A stretch of DNA of 64,000 nucleotides from assembly GCF_947623445.1 (NCBI RefSeq), contig NC_135245.1:16437501-16501500 (forward strand), given 5' to 3'. Source of the stretch: Clavelina lepadiformis (Eukaryota > Chordata > Ascidiacea > Aplousobranchia > Clavelinidae). The notes under the pieces were generated by a model, which had not been told where the DNA came from, searched no databases, and saw only the letters and a list, made by a program, of their open reading frames with translations. The position numbers were made by a program, and so were the translations under genes. Below are positions 1 through 11,900 of the stretch, in pieces (within the stretch, counting starts at the first letter, position 1; every line of letters begins with the position of its first letter).

Positions 1-218
1 TGATCGCCATGTTTTTATGCAGACTTCCATTAAGGTTCGGATAAAATGTATTTTGACGGCAATTTGTCGTAACCCAACTACAATGTTTCTCGTGCTGCTT
101 TGGAAGCGTTTTCTCAAAAGAAGGAATGCGCCACGAGCATATATTATACATAAAATTAATACAAATTTACAGCAAGAATATATGCTGGTCATTTCCTCGA
201 GCTAGCACCGAAATAGAA

Positions 219-3200
219 TCATCTGTAAAATATCATGATTGTGGATTGAATATCTTGCATAGCGTGAGCAAACCCAGTTGGGTGGGTCCAGTTGGCCGGT
301 GGCTGCTCATCATTGCCGTTCCAAGCTGTATGAGTTGCATGACCATCAATCTAAATTTATTATCAATAAGAAAATATGTATATATAGTTGAAAATCTAAT
401 TTACCCAAAAAATCTCCGCAATCCTGCGTTCTGCCATAACCGCGTTTCACCCCTCCAACGCAGACGTACTGAGAATTGCAGGTTTCAACTCTGTGTATAA
501 GGCAAGGTGTTAAGTATTGGAAGCCATAATGGACGAAAGTGAAAATCTTTACGTGTAAAGTATTGGGTTGGCCAAGAGGGACAAAACGCGCGATTACGCG
601 TTAACATGGAGTAGAGGGGCGGGTTGGAATCAATGTTGGCCAAAGTGGACGAAAACGTTTTAGTCTGCGAAGGCAGGCGGCCGCAATGTACTTGCAGACT
701 GGGTTTAGGCTATAAGTTGTAACTATATAATCCGTAGGGAGAAATGTAGCACATGCACGCATAAGATTAATCAACTTGCATGCTAAGCGTTTTTATTCTT
801 ATACGTTATGTTTCCATCCACTTTGGACAACAATCCATCTCAACCCATCACTTCACTCCTGTTAACATGTGCAATCGCTCGCAATTAGGCGTTTTTTCCC
901 ATTTGGCCAACCCAATACTTTACACGTGTTAGTTTTCACTTTTGTCCAGTTGGCTTGCCATAGTCTAGACTCTAGAGTTACGTCAGCAAGATACAAGCTT
1001 TCTAATCAAGTTAAGTCAACCTGAATTAAATTTTGTCGGAATGAAGTCAAGCCCGTAAGATGATTTGTCTCGAAAATGCATTTACAAAAGTTTGTCATTT
1101 ATTTTCTTACTCCGCCGGACAAAACGCGTAGGTTGATCCGTGGATGCCTCTCGCACGAAGTTGAATGTATCCGGCATTTACAGAGTGCCTAAGGCTCGGT
1201 GGAACGCTGGATACGAACTTGCTTCTTCCACCATCAGGATATGTGACAGGCATTAGTAAATTTTCTTTGAAATTTGCACAAGACGGAGCTGGAGAATACA
1301 CCTTCGCCGTAATGTTATTTTGACAAAGCAATTTGAACACATCAGAGCTTAACTTACCAATGCTCTTGTATTGAGATATTATGCTTAGGACTTTTCTCAT
1401 TGCTTCATTGGTTTGATTTTTACTCACGAGCCTGCCTTTTGTTCTAAAGTAGCATACAAGCATAGCTTAAAATTGTTATACCAATAGTACCAACTTGTTC
1501 ACGTGGCATGAGTAGTATGTAATATTACACACTACTGGCATGCAAGAGTAACCTAACCTGGATAGCATTGTATATCCAAAAACAGCATTTGTGGGATAGC
1601 GTTCTATGTATTGATAAAGCTTGTAAGTTGATGAACTGATTCTGTATATGGGCTTGGGAAACGACACCCGGGTAGGGGTTTTCCAATCCTAAAACCGAAT
1701 AAACTTATCATGCTTTTGTGACGCAAGAGCTGTTTGTAGCGTACAGAGTTTTCTTTCTGATTATATCATTATATTATATTATTCAATGTAACCTACGTCA
1801 AATTTGGGTTTGGTTTCAGCCACTTGAGTTTTTTTAAACTTTCACGATTTGTTCTTTAACTTCATAGCACATGTTATCCATTACACATTTAAGCAATTGC
1901 GGTACCTCACCTTCTCATTTGTGACTAAGAATGTCACATCACAAAGGCTGGAGCTTGTGGTGTTGTATCTACACACTGCATTGTACTTGAGCTTAAAGTT
2001 GCCGTTTGACAAGACGTCCGAATATTTCAAACTTAGATCTGCAATCGCTCGGGAAGAACTGATCTGTCGATTAGAATCACAACATTTTCGATGATTTATG
2101 CCAATATTTTGCTACCCACGAAACCGTACGTTGGACGTTTATGAGATAAAAGTAAGTCATTTCCTTTTTATTTTACAAAAATGAAAACTGTTCGGACTGT
2201 ACTTACGGTGCAATACACATAACTGGTCTGAAACAAAAAGTTCCCGATCGCCATCAAGGCAAAGTAAGGTTGAGATCTTCTGCTGGTCATCAAAATGCTA
2301 TTTCTTTTGCATCTAATGTGAACACATCATTATACTATTCTTCGGAATAAAAATGATAAACAGGTTTTTATCACATTTTCTGTTGAATACGATTAAAAAA
2401 TCTAAAATATAAAGCAATGGAAAATATCGTAAATCCAAAACTTTTTACTTATATGTGTTCCCGTGAATTATTGACCACTGGCATTGATTTTGCCCGAGCA
2501 CGATAGAGACCTGTGTATTTACAAATAACAAGGAAAAATATATTTAAAGCATGAAGTACAAATGTTGGTCTGTAATGAAGTAAATCACCTTATAACATCC
2601 TGGTATAGGAAATAACAAGTAATTTTATCAGTCATCCATATTTCTTTTAGCGTATATATATATTTGCCCTAACCTCCAAGCCCTGTCTTGTGAAGAGGTT
2701 ACCATCAAATAATTCTCTGCTTTTGTGTACCCTGTAGTTGTAGAAATTGGGAATATGCTCGACAATTCTGCCCGCATTGGAAGATAACGCGTTGATCATT
2801 TCATCGATATGTTGTGGGTAATAAGCTTTAAAATTAATAGTGAATTTGCCCCCAAAAAATACTTTGCAAATTGTAAGTTCAACCTTATCTGGGGTTATAG
2901 AAACCGAAATAACAAGTTCATTTTTTCTCGTTGTTTATTTATTGCTCCTAATTTCAATGGCTGCTCAACCGACCTTTGCTTTCTGGATTCAGAGGATAGT
3001 ATTTTGTGAAAACGTTGTACAGGTTTCCTCCATAACTAGACAGCTCTCCATTTTCGGTGTGATATTCAAAAAAACATCGTTTCTTGCTTCCACTAAGTGG
3101 AGTTTGGTTTGGAACATGCCTTACCAAAAGATCTGACGCCTAAACACACATTTTGGTCCTTTAGTTAAGAAAGTTTATTCTGAAAGACGAAGATAAGCTA

Positions 3201-4608
3201 GAATAAAACAGCTTCAAACTCTACAACTTTATGTAGGCTAAAGATTAATAAATAATAGGAATAATTGGCTCTCTTCTAAACATAGGCTTTTTCTTAACAA
3301 CTACAACTTATTTGACCTGAAGTTCGAAGTAAGCTGGGTTTTTGTAGTCGTTAGATGTCGCAAGTTCTACTTGACCAAAAGTGAATTTGTTTTCCCAATT
3401 CCTTGAACCTTAAAACAAAGTTCAGTAAATATATTTTCCTTGATGTTCATATGCCAACTCCGCATACTGGAGAGAGCGCTTACCCGAGGAAATGTTAACG
3501 TTATAAGCTTCGTTGCTGAACCATAAGTCAGTCGAGGTGCACTTCCCCTCGATATCATTTTCATGCACAGTTGCTACAAGTGTCCATCCACCACCAGATG
3601 TCTCCATGTCACAAAACACCTACACAGCATTTGATTTAAACGCATGCAATGACGTCTATAACAGTGACTCATTCCTGTATATGTGCAGTTACAAAGACTT
3701 ACACGAAACGAAAACCCTTGGCTTTGTGGCTGTATGGTGTAGTACCCACTTTCGGTTACATTTCCAAGATAAAGTTGGCGACAGGACGTTGCTGGATTAT
3801 AAACTGTTCCCAATGGAAAAGATCTGTCACTCTCTTCAGCTGGTCTTCTTGTTGAAGAATCCTTGAAATCTTTGGGGACTGGATTTGTTGTTATTGTTGT
3901 TGCAGTTGGTGTTGTAATAATAGGTACAATGGAGTTGCTTAAAGTTTCTGTTGTTACTCTGGTGGTTGTTGAAGTAGTTGTTGGAATTGTTGTTTCGGGT
4001 TCGTTTTTAGCCGCGTCTGTAGTTCTCGCCGTCGCCTCACCAAGTAATTCTAACTTCTTGTCTGGAAATGGTTTCAGGATTTTCCGTTTTACTATGCCTT
4101 CAAAAGCCATCACATTCATTCGTTTAAAATTTTGTTCAGCTTACCTATTTTGTCGGTACCAGAAGCTCCTTCCTAAAAATAGTCATGCATGTTATGATTT
4201 TATTAGCGATAAGTAAATTATTAGTAAACAAAGTTTGTCAAATAATTAATTCTCACCTGTGTTGATGAATAAATGAGCAGTATAGCCAACATAACCAAAA
4301 CAAGAACAATTTTGTAGAGTCCAATATACTTGTAATATCTACTTGGTATAGAAGGTCCTTTCATATGTGGTCTTCCAGGCGGAGTCTCATGGGACTCTTC
4401 ATTTGCTGAAAGTTTATGAATTTATAAATCCAACAAGTCACAGTCACTTTAAAGTCAAAAGGTCAGTTGTCGCCACTTGTCATCTTTTTTATTCAGTCTT
4501 CACAATTTACTTGAACCAACCTGGTGGAAGAACTTCTACCGCTAGAGGTGGGTTTTGCTGCACTGGCGCATTAATGTAAGCATGAGTCCCAAACGTGTTT
4601 TCTGCCAT
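219..4608 (-). CDS. Membrane-anchored intelectin-like lectin with a large internal insertion (13 exons)
   Basis: Modelled exons, in transcript order: 4608-4521, 4405-4257, 4172-4145, 4097-3703, 3619-3484, 3408-3317, 3139-2974, 2888-2674, 2063-1911, 1688-1558, 1443-1111, 490-405, 325-219. All phases agree and give about 692 residues; human intelectin is about 313. Residues 1-52 are cytoplasmic and 53-79 are a signal-anchor helix (GLYKIVLVLVMLAILLIY). A Thr/Pro-rich stalk follows at about 112-165. The lectin core starts near 193 with intelectin signatures: FCDMETSGGGWTLVATVHEN, then ATSNDYKNPAYFELQ and RHVPNQTP. Intelectin similarity resumes at about 579 (LLMPVTYPDGG), then CVGGVKRGYG...CGDF, and ends IMIFYR, like vertebrate IFYR/LFYR termini. 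The 220 residues between these halves have no counterpart in ordinary intelectins. Intelectins are calcium-dependent glycan-binding proteins of innate immunity; this one would be displayed on the cell surface. The intron between exons 3 and 4 is only about 47 bp. The exon 8 to 9 join is the least certain. Confidence 0.75.
530..948. mobile_element. Mariner-like MITE, about 420 bp
   Basis: The ends are inverted repeats of about 45 bp. The left arm at 530-576 contains GTAAAGTATTGGGTTGGCCA and the right arm at 903-948 contains its complement. The core TTGGGTTGGCCAA bounded by TA resembles mariner (cecropia/irritans type) termini. The inverted match continues outward past the TA, so either the repeat is longer than in classical mariners or the element sits inside another. 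No transposase is present. It lies within the intron between exons 11 and 12 of the intelectin-like gene. Confidence 0.7.
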
Positions 4609-5666
4609 CGTTTTTCTATTATCTTTAACTTAAATACGATGTAATATACTTGTACGCCGTTTATCCGGTCAAACGGCCTACTTTTAGTCTTGCTTCTTGT
4701 AAGGCGATATAGACTGCACTTCACCAGCTAGATACCTATTCTAAACACGGTGTATCCACTTGCAGCAAGTATTCTTAAATGATTCACACAGAAAATAGAC
4801 AAACATTTAAGATGATCTCTGAAACGCTAGTCCAGTAACAAAACACGGCTTAAATTAATAAAAAGGACATGCATACTTCTCGTGTCTATGTTTAGTGACA
4901 AAACGTTCTAGCGTGACGTTAACATGGCAAATGCAGCGTGCGTCTTATTAACCATGCGGGATCTAGACAGAAATCGTGACCACTGCAACTTTCCAATTAC
5001 AGCGTGAGACCAAGCCAGAAAGGGCGAAAACAATTGCATTATAGTCTGGGAGACAACTACGAGTAATTAAACATTGCTTAAAAAATATTAATCAAGGGCA
5101 TTTATGTTGCTGAAAACCCAGCTCAAAACGAGTAAATTTTTGTCAAAGCACTAAACATTTTTGTTATTTTTATTTTCCAAATACACAACAATTCAGCATA
5201 TAAGTTCCTAATATAATATATCATGTTTTTTTACATAAACCTAGTTACGGCGCGCATTAGCATTTCTAGTATTTCATAGAAATAGAACAGAACGTGCGTG
5301 CAGACCAAAGCCTTTTATGCAGGTTTGTTGTGAAACAACTGGGCATTATATCCGATGAAGTGAATTAAATTTGTACTTCAACTAAAGCGAAAAATAGATT
5401 TAGTTACCTAAAAGTTTTGATTTATCCAAAAGAATACTTGTTATAAAGGTGACTTATAAAGCCGACAACAAGATCACAACATTTTGTTTATTTTAAAGAA
5501 AATATTTGAAATAATTTTACCAATTAAAAGCATTAAAAACAAAAGAAATTATGAACCTTTGTTAAACGCATCTCTAAATAATCATTTAACAAAAATTCCC
5601 GGCTAGGTTTGCTTGTATAAAAGTCACTTTAGATCGGTTTACGTTCGAGTAAACATGTTTTTATAT
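4609..5666. other. Intergenic, nothing recognised
   Basis: This stretch separates the start of the intelectin-like gene from the first CCP-VWA copy. No exon-like reading frame, repeat or RNA gene was recognised. It must hold the intelectin-like promoter, but no clear core element can be named. Confidence 0.4.
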
Positions 5667-6934
5667 TTAGACATAGTTGTTGCACCAAGCGTAACAGGTT
5701 TGTCTAAAAAAGTCTTGGTTTATTTTCTGATAGTAAGAGATGGGGTGATTCTTGGAACCCTCTGTAATTAAATGCGGATTTCCAGCAATATCGTGAAGCA
5801 TTTGATCGTCCGGACTGGTCCCTTCACTTGTGTAAAAGACAGCTTGAATGTAAAATTTAGAAGTTTTTTTATATAAAAGCAATAATTTTACCAACAAAGT
5901 TACGTATCAGTCTACGTAGTTTCGTACATCATTCGGTTCAGATAAAAATTACCAGCACTCCAGCATCACATAAAGCTTTAGCAGGTGCAGCTACGTCGTC
6001 ATCTGAGTTGTCGTCTGTAGCTACTACAAGCAGGTTCGGAATACCTGGTCCGTACCCTTTAACGCCGAACACGTTGTCTTTTACGTAGCGTAAGACAGCA
6101 CCAATGTTGAGACGACCGTCCCCTTATATAGCGAACAAGCTTGAGTTTATAAAGATGTACTGTACAGTGCCTATTGCTTGGCTTACGGAATTGCTTCTTT
6201 TAACTGGAATGTAATAAAGTCTTTAGATTTTATAGCTATTGTTATACATTTTAACTAATTAGTATAATGACTGGTACTTGTGCTGTTGAAGTGGAATTCG
6301 TGGGTCACTTTTTGCAACATCTCTTTACTTGGTCATTTTTTGACTATCTTTAAATAGAATATGAGGGTCATGAATCGTTCCACTGAAATACATTCTTGCG
6401 TAGCCTAAGCCACCCTCGCCTACTTTCAATTGTCTGTAAACGAAATGCAGAAATACTTAGCACGCCTTACCCCTTTGTAAATGTATAAAAATATCAAATA
6501 AGTGCCCTACATAATCGCACAAACTTAATAAAGCCAAAAACTATTCACTTCCATATCATGTTTACCGTAATACATCAGCGGATTCTGCATTTATGGCGTC
6601 AAATTGTCGTAGTTGTTTCTATGCACCAATATTGCCATGTCCATCAACAGATGAGGAGGACAGGGTTCTGAAAAAGTGAAAAGACACAGATTTTACCGCA
6701 AGAAACCGAAACGTCACACTTAATTATTTCTCATCCTAACCAACGCAACAGGGGATGGGGTTACTCCATTTTCCACTTGGAAGACAAGTGGATTCTGAAC
6801 TTGAGCTCGGGTGAAGATAGAAGTTGTGTTTGGTGCATTGGAACTTGCAAAACGATCTTTCCATGTTGAAGTCAGTGCATGTCATTTCTCCATTTGTTAT
6901 TTTCTCTGGGAAGTCCTTACATTCGTTTTTTTTA
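5667..6934 (-). pseudogene. CCP-VWA copy A, degenerate
   Basis: Five exon-like blocks align with the intact copies: CCP 6934-6741, VWA-1 6667-6566, VWA-2 6433-6278, VWA-3 6122-5953 and last 5849-5667. The CCP block still reads through with its cysteines and the same NFYLHPSSSSESTCLPSGKW core. The gene looks dead. VWA-1 is 102 bases instead of 103, which brings a stop soon after NNYDNLTP. VWA-2 has one extra base near 6346, in what should be MTSKEM. The acceptors before the CCP and last exons have lost AG (tttaaaaaaaac and attttac in place of tttag and tttcag). No signal-peptide exon was identified further upstream. It is a decayed sibling of copies B-D. Confidence 0.8.
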
Positions 6935-7004
6935 AAGAGATTTTTGATTTAGTGTGTTTATAATTTGTCGAAAATTATTTGTTTGTTTATAACATAATAT
7001 AACT

Positions 7005-7160
7005 TTGTTATTAACTAACTAACCAGCTTACCATAGCTAACAAGGTAACTAGTTAACTACTAGCTAACTATTAGCTAACTACCAGCTAATTGCTACCTAA
7101 CGAGCGAGCTAAGTAGCCAATTAACTAACTATATAATTAACTACCTAGCTCACTAATGAA
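7005..7160. repeat. Degenerate AACTAACTAGCT-type tandem repeat
   Basis: About 150 bp built of imperfect CTAACTA/AGCTAACT words (for example tagctaactattagctaact). The unit is roughly 8-12 bases and heavily mutated. It has no coding character. Confidence 0.75.
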
Positions 7161-7194
7161 GAAAATAAAACCAATTTTAAACGGAATTAAGCAT

Positions 7195-7350
7195 ACTTAA
7201 AGTGTATAGTGTATAGTATATTGCTCTGTACTATAGAGCAATAGATAGTAGAGATAATAGAAAATATAGATAATTAATAGAGCAATAGATAGCAGAGATA
7301 ATAGATAATATACATAATAGAGCAATATAGATAGATAATGTACTATAGTC
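7195..7350. repeat. Degenerate tandem repeat rich in AGAGCAATAGATAG
   Basis: A unit of roughly 40-60 bp containing agagcaatagatag followed by agagataatagataatata is repeated about three times with substitutions and indels. It lies directly between the CTAACTA repeat and a small hAT-like element. Confidence 0.75.
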
Positions 7351-7357
7351 TCTAGTG

Positions 7358-7527
7358 CAGGGGTGCACAACTGTTCAAGTTAATTTTATTGCATCACTAT
7401 TTATTTCTAAGATTAGAATTTTCGTGTGAGGGTTTTAATTAGAAATTAGCAGCAAACACTCAAGTGGCCCGCGCAATCATTTGTAAATCGCATGTAGCCC
7501 TTTGGCCAAAAAGGTTGGAGACCTCTG
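7358..7527. mobile_element. Small hAT-like MITE
   Basis: The element starts CAGGGGTGCACAAC and ends GTTGGAGACCTCTG. These are imperfect inverted termini of the hAT/Charlie type, with an internal cggcccgc-like block and 'ttggccaaaaaggttgg' at the right end. I see no convincing 8-bp target duplication, so the boundaries are by termini only. Confidence 0.5.
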
Positions 7528-8948
7528 CATTATACAATATGTAATAATGTTACATACTGCATACATTATGTATGACTGTAAAAGAGCTTTTGAAACTATT
7601 ATATATTATGTTTCGCGTCGTCTGCACACTTCATCTTCGTTTTGTTTTAGAAGCTTTAAAATTAAAACTGATTATAGAGGACCAAATAGGTTAAAGAGCC
7701 TACCTACCTACTACCTTGCTAAGTTCCCAAAATAAAGAAAAATTGAAATTTCTCTGAAGCCAATAAAAATATCGCCTTCATACTTATTGATTGCACGCTT
7801 AATACGGATTTAGTCGTCAGGAGCGGTTTGCCTGTCGTATAGGTCATGCTAAAAGCAGGCCGATTATCTAGAAATATCAAGCCGCTGTGTATGTGATATT
7901 GAAATGACATGTTACAAAAATTAGAGTAACGCCGTTACACACAACCAATGCTGTATGATCCCATGATTCCAAATTCCACGCGGAAACTATAAGGAAATTC
8001 CTGTGTTTGTCACTGATAGCACATACATTCATTTTTCGCTGAAGCTTATGACGAATTGCAGATTCTTCAAGAATCACGACACGTAGCGTATAATGGACTG
8101 GAGTATATTGAAAATACAAACTAGCATAAACACGTAAACAAAACGTTTCAGCTTTAGTTACAACAAAGATGACTGATCAGTGATGTATGAAAACTAATAC
8201 GCGTTCTCATATAGCCGTAAGGCTTTAACCGTTACAAGGTAACGGCAGTATGAGCTTAACAGGCAACAAAGAAAATCAGTTTTTTTAAGCTTAGCTAACA
8301 CATCACTGGAAGGATTGAAACGTTTTGTGTAGTCTGATGCTTTATAATGTTTAAAAGTCACCAAAAGCAGTTTGGGGTTACGAAGAAGACGCAAGCAATC
8401 AATTCAATTTACTTGAATAGGCAGCCGTGCTGGTTGTTATCAGCAAGTTTTACCATTCAATAATTATAATTAATCAATTATTTTATTCCACGTCAAGAGC
8501 GCGGCGGGAGCGAAAAAAAACGCCAGTTGCTATAAGTGTTCACTAATCTATTGCATGAGACAGAAGTGACAAAGTTAAAAAGCTTAAAACGTGCGTGAAA
8601 AAATAAAATAAAAATCTTTCTGACAACGACTAGCACGGCTACGAAACCAAACCTGGTATTATTTTCATGCCAGTCGCTTTTTCCCCATGCATTTGCGCAT
8701 GTTTACGGCAGCAACTAGCGTTGTGTTTTTCGTCCTCACAACGTTAATGTCGGAAAATAAACTAATTAGCTATTCAGAATCAGAATCTGCGATTTCTTTG
8801 ATGACGACTTAATTAACGTGGGTTGATGGAAGTTGAGCTTTCCCATTGACCAGTCAGACATAAGTTAAAGCTTTTATTTTTGTCATTTAGCAGGCTGTTG
8901 GAAAAAAATCTTCCACTGAAAGTTGTCAGTGAAAGAAAACAAAAGACA
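7528..8948. other. Intergenic upstream of CCP-VWA copy B, nothing recognised
   Basis: No exon, RNA gene or repeat was recognised. Copies A and B are divergent here, so this stretch plus the repeats to its left would hold both promoters. Confidence 0.4.
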
Positions 8949-11900
8949 ATGAAAATCGTGATAACGTTGCTTGTATTGGGTGTATGTGTTTTTGCTCCCG
9001 CAAAGATCAATGCTGGGGCTGATACATGTGAGTCGAAGTACAGTAGATATATAACTATGTTTATTTACAAGTTCCTGCAATTTGACGCCGAGGTAAGCGT
9101 TGTATAAGAGGGTACCTGTGACCAACTTAATTCTATTGACCTGTATTTCGTCGAACAATATTTTAACAAACAGGTTAAAACCTGTTTTTTTCAGCTGGAA
9201 AGGAAACATGCAATGAAAGTAATTCAGGTAAATGTGGCCAATCTTCTACGCTTCTTGGTGAGCATTTACTAATCGAAACTAACTTTGCTTCTAAAACTGT
9301 GTATGCGGTTGTGGCAGAATAATACCATTTCTTATGGGTCTCCACAACTTTGTTCAAACGCTGGAATGGTTCAAACTCTGCAATAAAAATTCTACTGCCA
9401 CGTTTTTCACAAATACTTTTATTTTATTGAATACAAATGCTTCAGCTAACCTAAACTCTCAAAACTACTGAAAAACCGATCATATATTGACAAGTTTTGT
9501 TTTTAACCTGCTATCGCTTATATGGCTGGATTACTCCGGTGTAGGCACAATAGGTATATCGATGGATGAACATATACTTCTTGCTGTATGAGCATCGGAG
9601 TGCATTATTTTTGTATTTTAAAACTCTGTAAATTATTAAACATACGTTGCTGAAATGTTTTCAGAGAAGACAACATGTGCGGCTCTTCCAGACAAACTTG
9701 TGAATGGAAATTTTACATGCACCGATTCCAACGTTGAGGGATCAGTTTGCGAATTCCATTGCAGCAAAAACAACTTCTTTCTTCATCCGCCTACAAGCAT
9801 AGAATCCACTTGTCTTTCAACTGGGAAATGGAGCAAACCCATTCCCTGTTGTGCCCGTATGATGCAAACAAATGATGATCTTATTTTTGTTTTGATGCCC
9901 TATAATCTTTAAAAAGAAAGATATTTTTAGAACCATGCCCGCCTTATCTGGTGCTCGATATGGCTGTCTTGATCCACAGAAGTAACTATGATGACTTTGA
10001 TTCAATAAATGCCATCAATGCTGAATTGATTCCGTAAGCTTATTACCGGTAGCACTGAGATTGTGATTAGTCTTTTGCAAGTCTTTGGAACACTTGTTTT
10101 TTTGGGTAAACTGTCTACACAAAACTTTACAAAAAATTTTAGGCGTTTGAAGATGGGCGAAGGCGGATTACACTACGCAAGAATGTACTTCAGCGGAAAG
10201 ATTCACGAGCCTCGTATTCTATTTAAGGATAGTGCAAAAATGACTAGTATCGAAGTACTGCAAAAAGTGAATCGAGAATTCCACTTCAACAACACAGGTC
10301 ACTAAACCAGGTACCACATAGACACAATAGAAAACAAGACACAAACAGCTAATCGTTTTATTCAGAGGACGGTCGTGTCAACATTGGTGCTGCACTGCGC
10401 TACGTTAAAGACAACGTGTTCGGTGTTGAAGGAGATAGACCTGATGTTCCAAATGTCCTCTTCGTTTCCACTGACTCAAACTCAGATGATGACGTAGTGG
10501 AGGCCGCTCAAGCATTGAAAGATGCCGGAGTCCTGGTATTTGAATTGCTTTTTGTGTATTGTGTAATGAAATGCTGACATGGAGAGTAGTAAGCAAAGAA
10601 CACTTTCAAACCACACTCTGACGTCACTTTCTTAACGGTAAATTACAACTGTATATGGTGCATGTTAATTCCAAACCAAGAATTACACATAAAGAGGCAC
10701 AGTAAACGCACAGTGTAACAAAGTCAAACAATTTCAGTTTAATCAAAACGAATGGTACGGTTAACATATCAGAGCATCTATTTACCATAGCATAAGAAAG
10801 AAAAGAATCGGGGTCCCCAACAATTACTAACGGTTAACAATATCGGTCTGCAAAACGTCAAAAGATTCAAATTTCATTGCATACTTCACATATCCGTAGG
10901 AGAATGGAAATAAAGGAAAATGCAATGTGCCGTTTGCGATTAGATATTTACGCGAGTTACCGTAGGCTTATTGACTTATATGGAGTGTGCCGGACAGTAC
11001 ACAGAAAGCGTTTTGCATTCAGCAACCTTGCAACCATTTTTGTAACCGATCGCTTCATGAAATGTGAATAGTTTCAAGTGCTATAGACGGTTACGCTTTC
11101 AACAAAAGGCTTGTTTGTATAATATAGGTAATGGCGAAAAATAAAGAACACAATACAATATACTGCATATATATTATAAGATATTAACTTGTGATTTGAA
11201 TAACTGTGGTAAGTTGTTTGATGCGCACAAAGTGATGTTGTGTTCAGCCAGAAGTCTCATCATTGTGATGACTGGAATAAAGACATGTTCTTTTTGCTGT
11301 CTCCTCCGTTATCACTTTTGATATAAAATTCTTCCACCGATGACGATGTAATAGATTATGATCAGGTGTGTTTAAAAAAATCAGAAAGAAACTATAGATA
11401 ATTAATTGCATGTTTGTGTCGGGTGTGGTGTGGTCTGTATCATAATCTGCATCTTGGTAATGTGGAAATTCTTTGCACGACGTTTTGCTCGGCGATGACA
11501 AGTCACCGAGCTATATAGCCAGCCTATATTCTCTTTGTGCAAGTTCCGATATAGACAAGCACAAATTTTATGCTTTTTTAATTTTTATTTTACCGTATTG
11601 CCTGAATTTGTAAGTGTTCCTCAGGATCACTGAACATGAGTAAGCATCGTTACTGCCTAATTGCTCTTGTGCAATGTAGCCTTTAACGTTTAGCAACATA
11701 TGCGCGCAAACGTTTATTATTTGAAATTTTTGATCCGGTGATAAGATTGTGTGCGCAATGAAGATGTATGTTTATTAACTTTTGCTGTTTAGAGGATTTA
11801 TGCAAATATAGTTCCCGTGCGCTCGTAAACTTTCTGTGTGCGCGTCATGCAAAATATCTACACGCATATTTTGTCCATAGTATTCATAGCGATATTAGTC

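Noticed and set aside
1107-1463. Separate second intelectin gene beginning near 1.46 kb
   Set aside because: The exons at 2063-1911 and 1688-1558 link it in phase with the upstream exons, so a single gene is simpler. Two genes cannot be excluded without transcripts.
2468-2630. Alternative ending of the intelectin-like gene with small exons near 2.6 and 2.5 kb
   Set aside because: It gives a frame that stops early and removes the conserved C-terminal half, which is present further along in phase.
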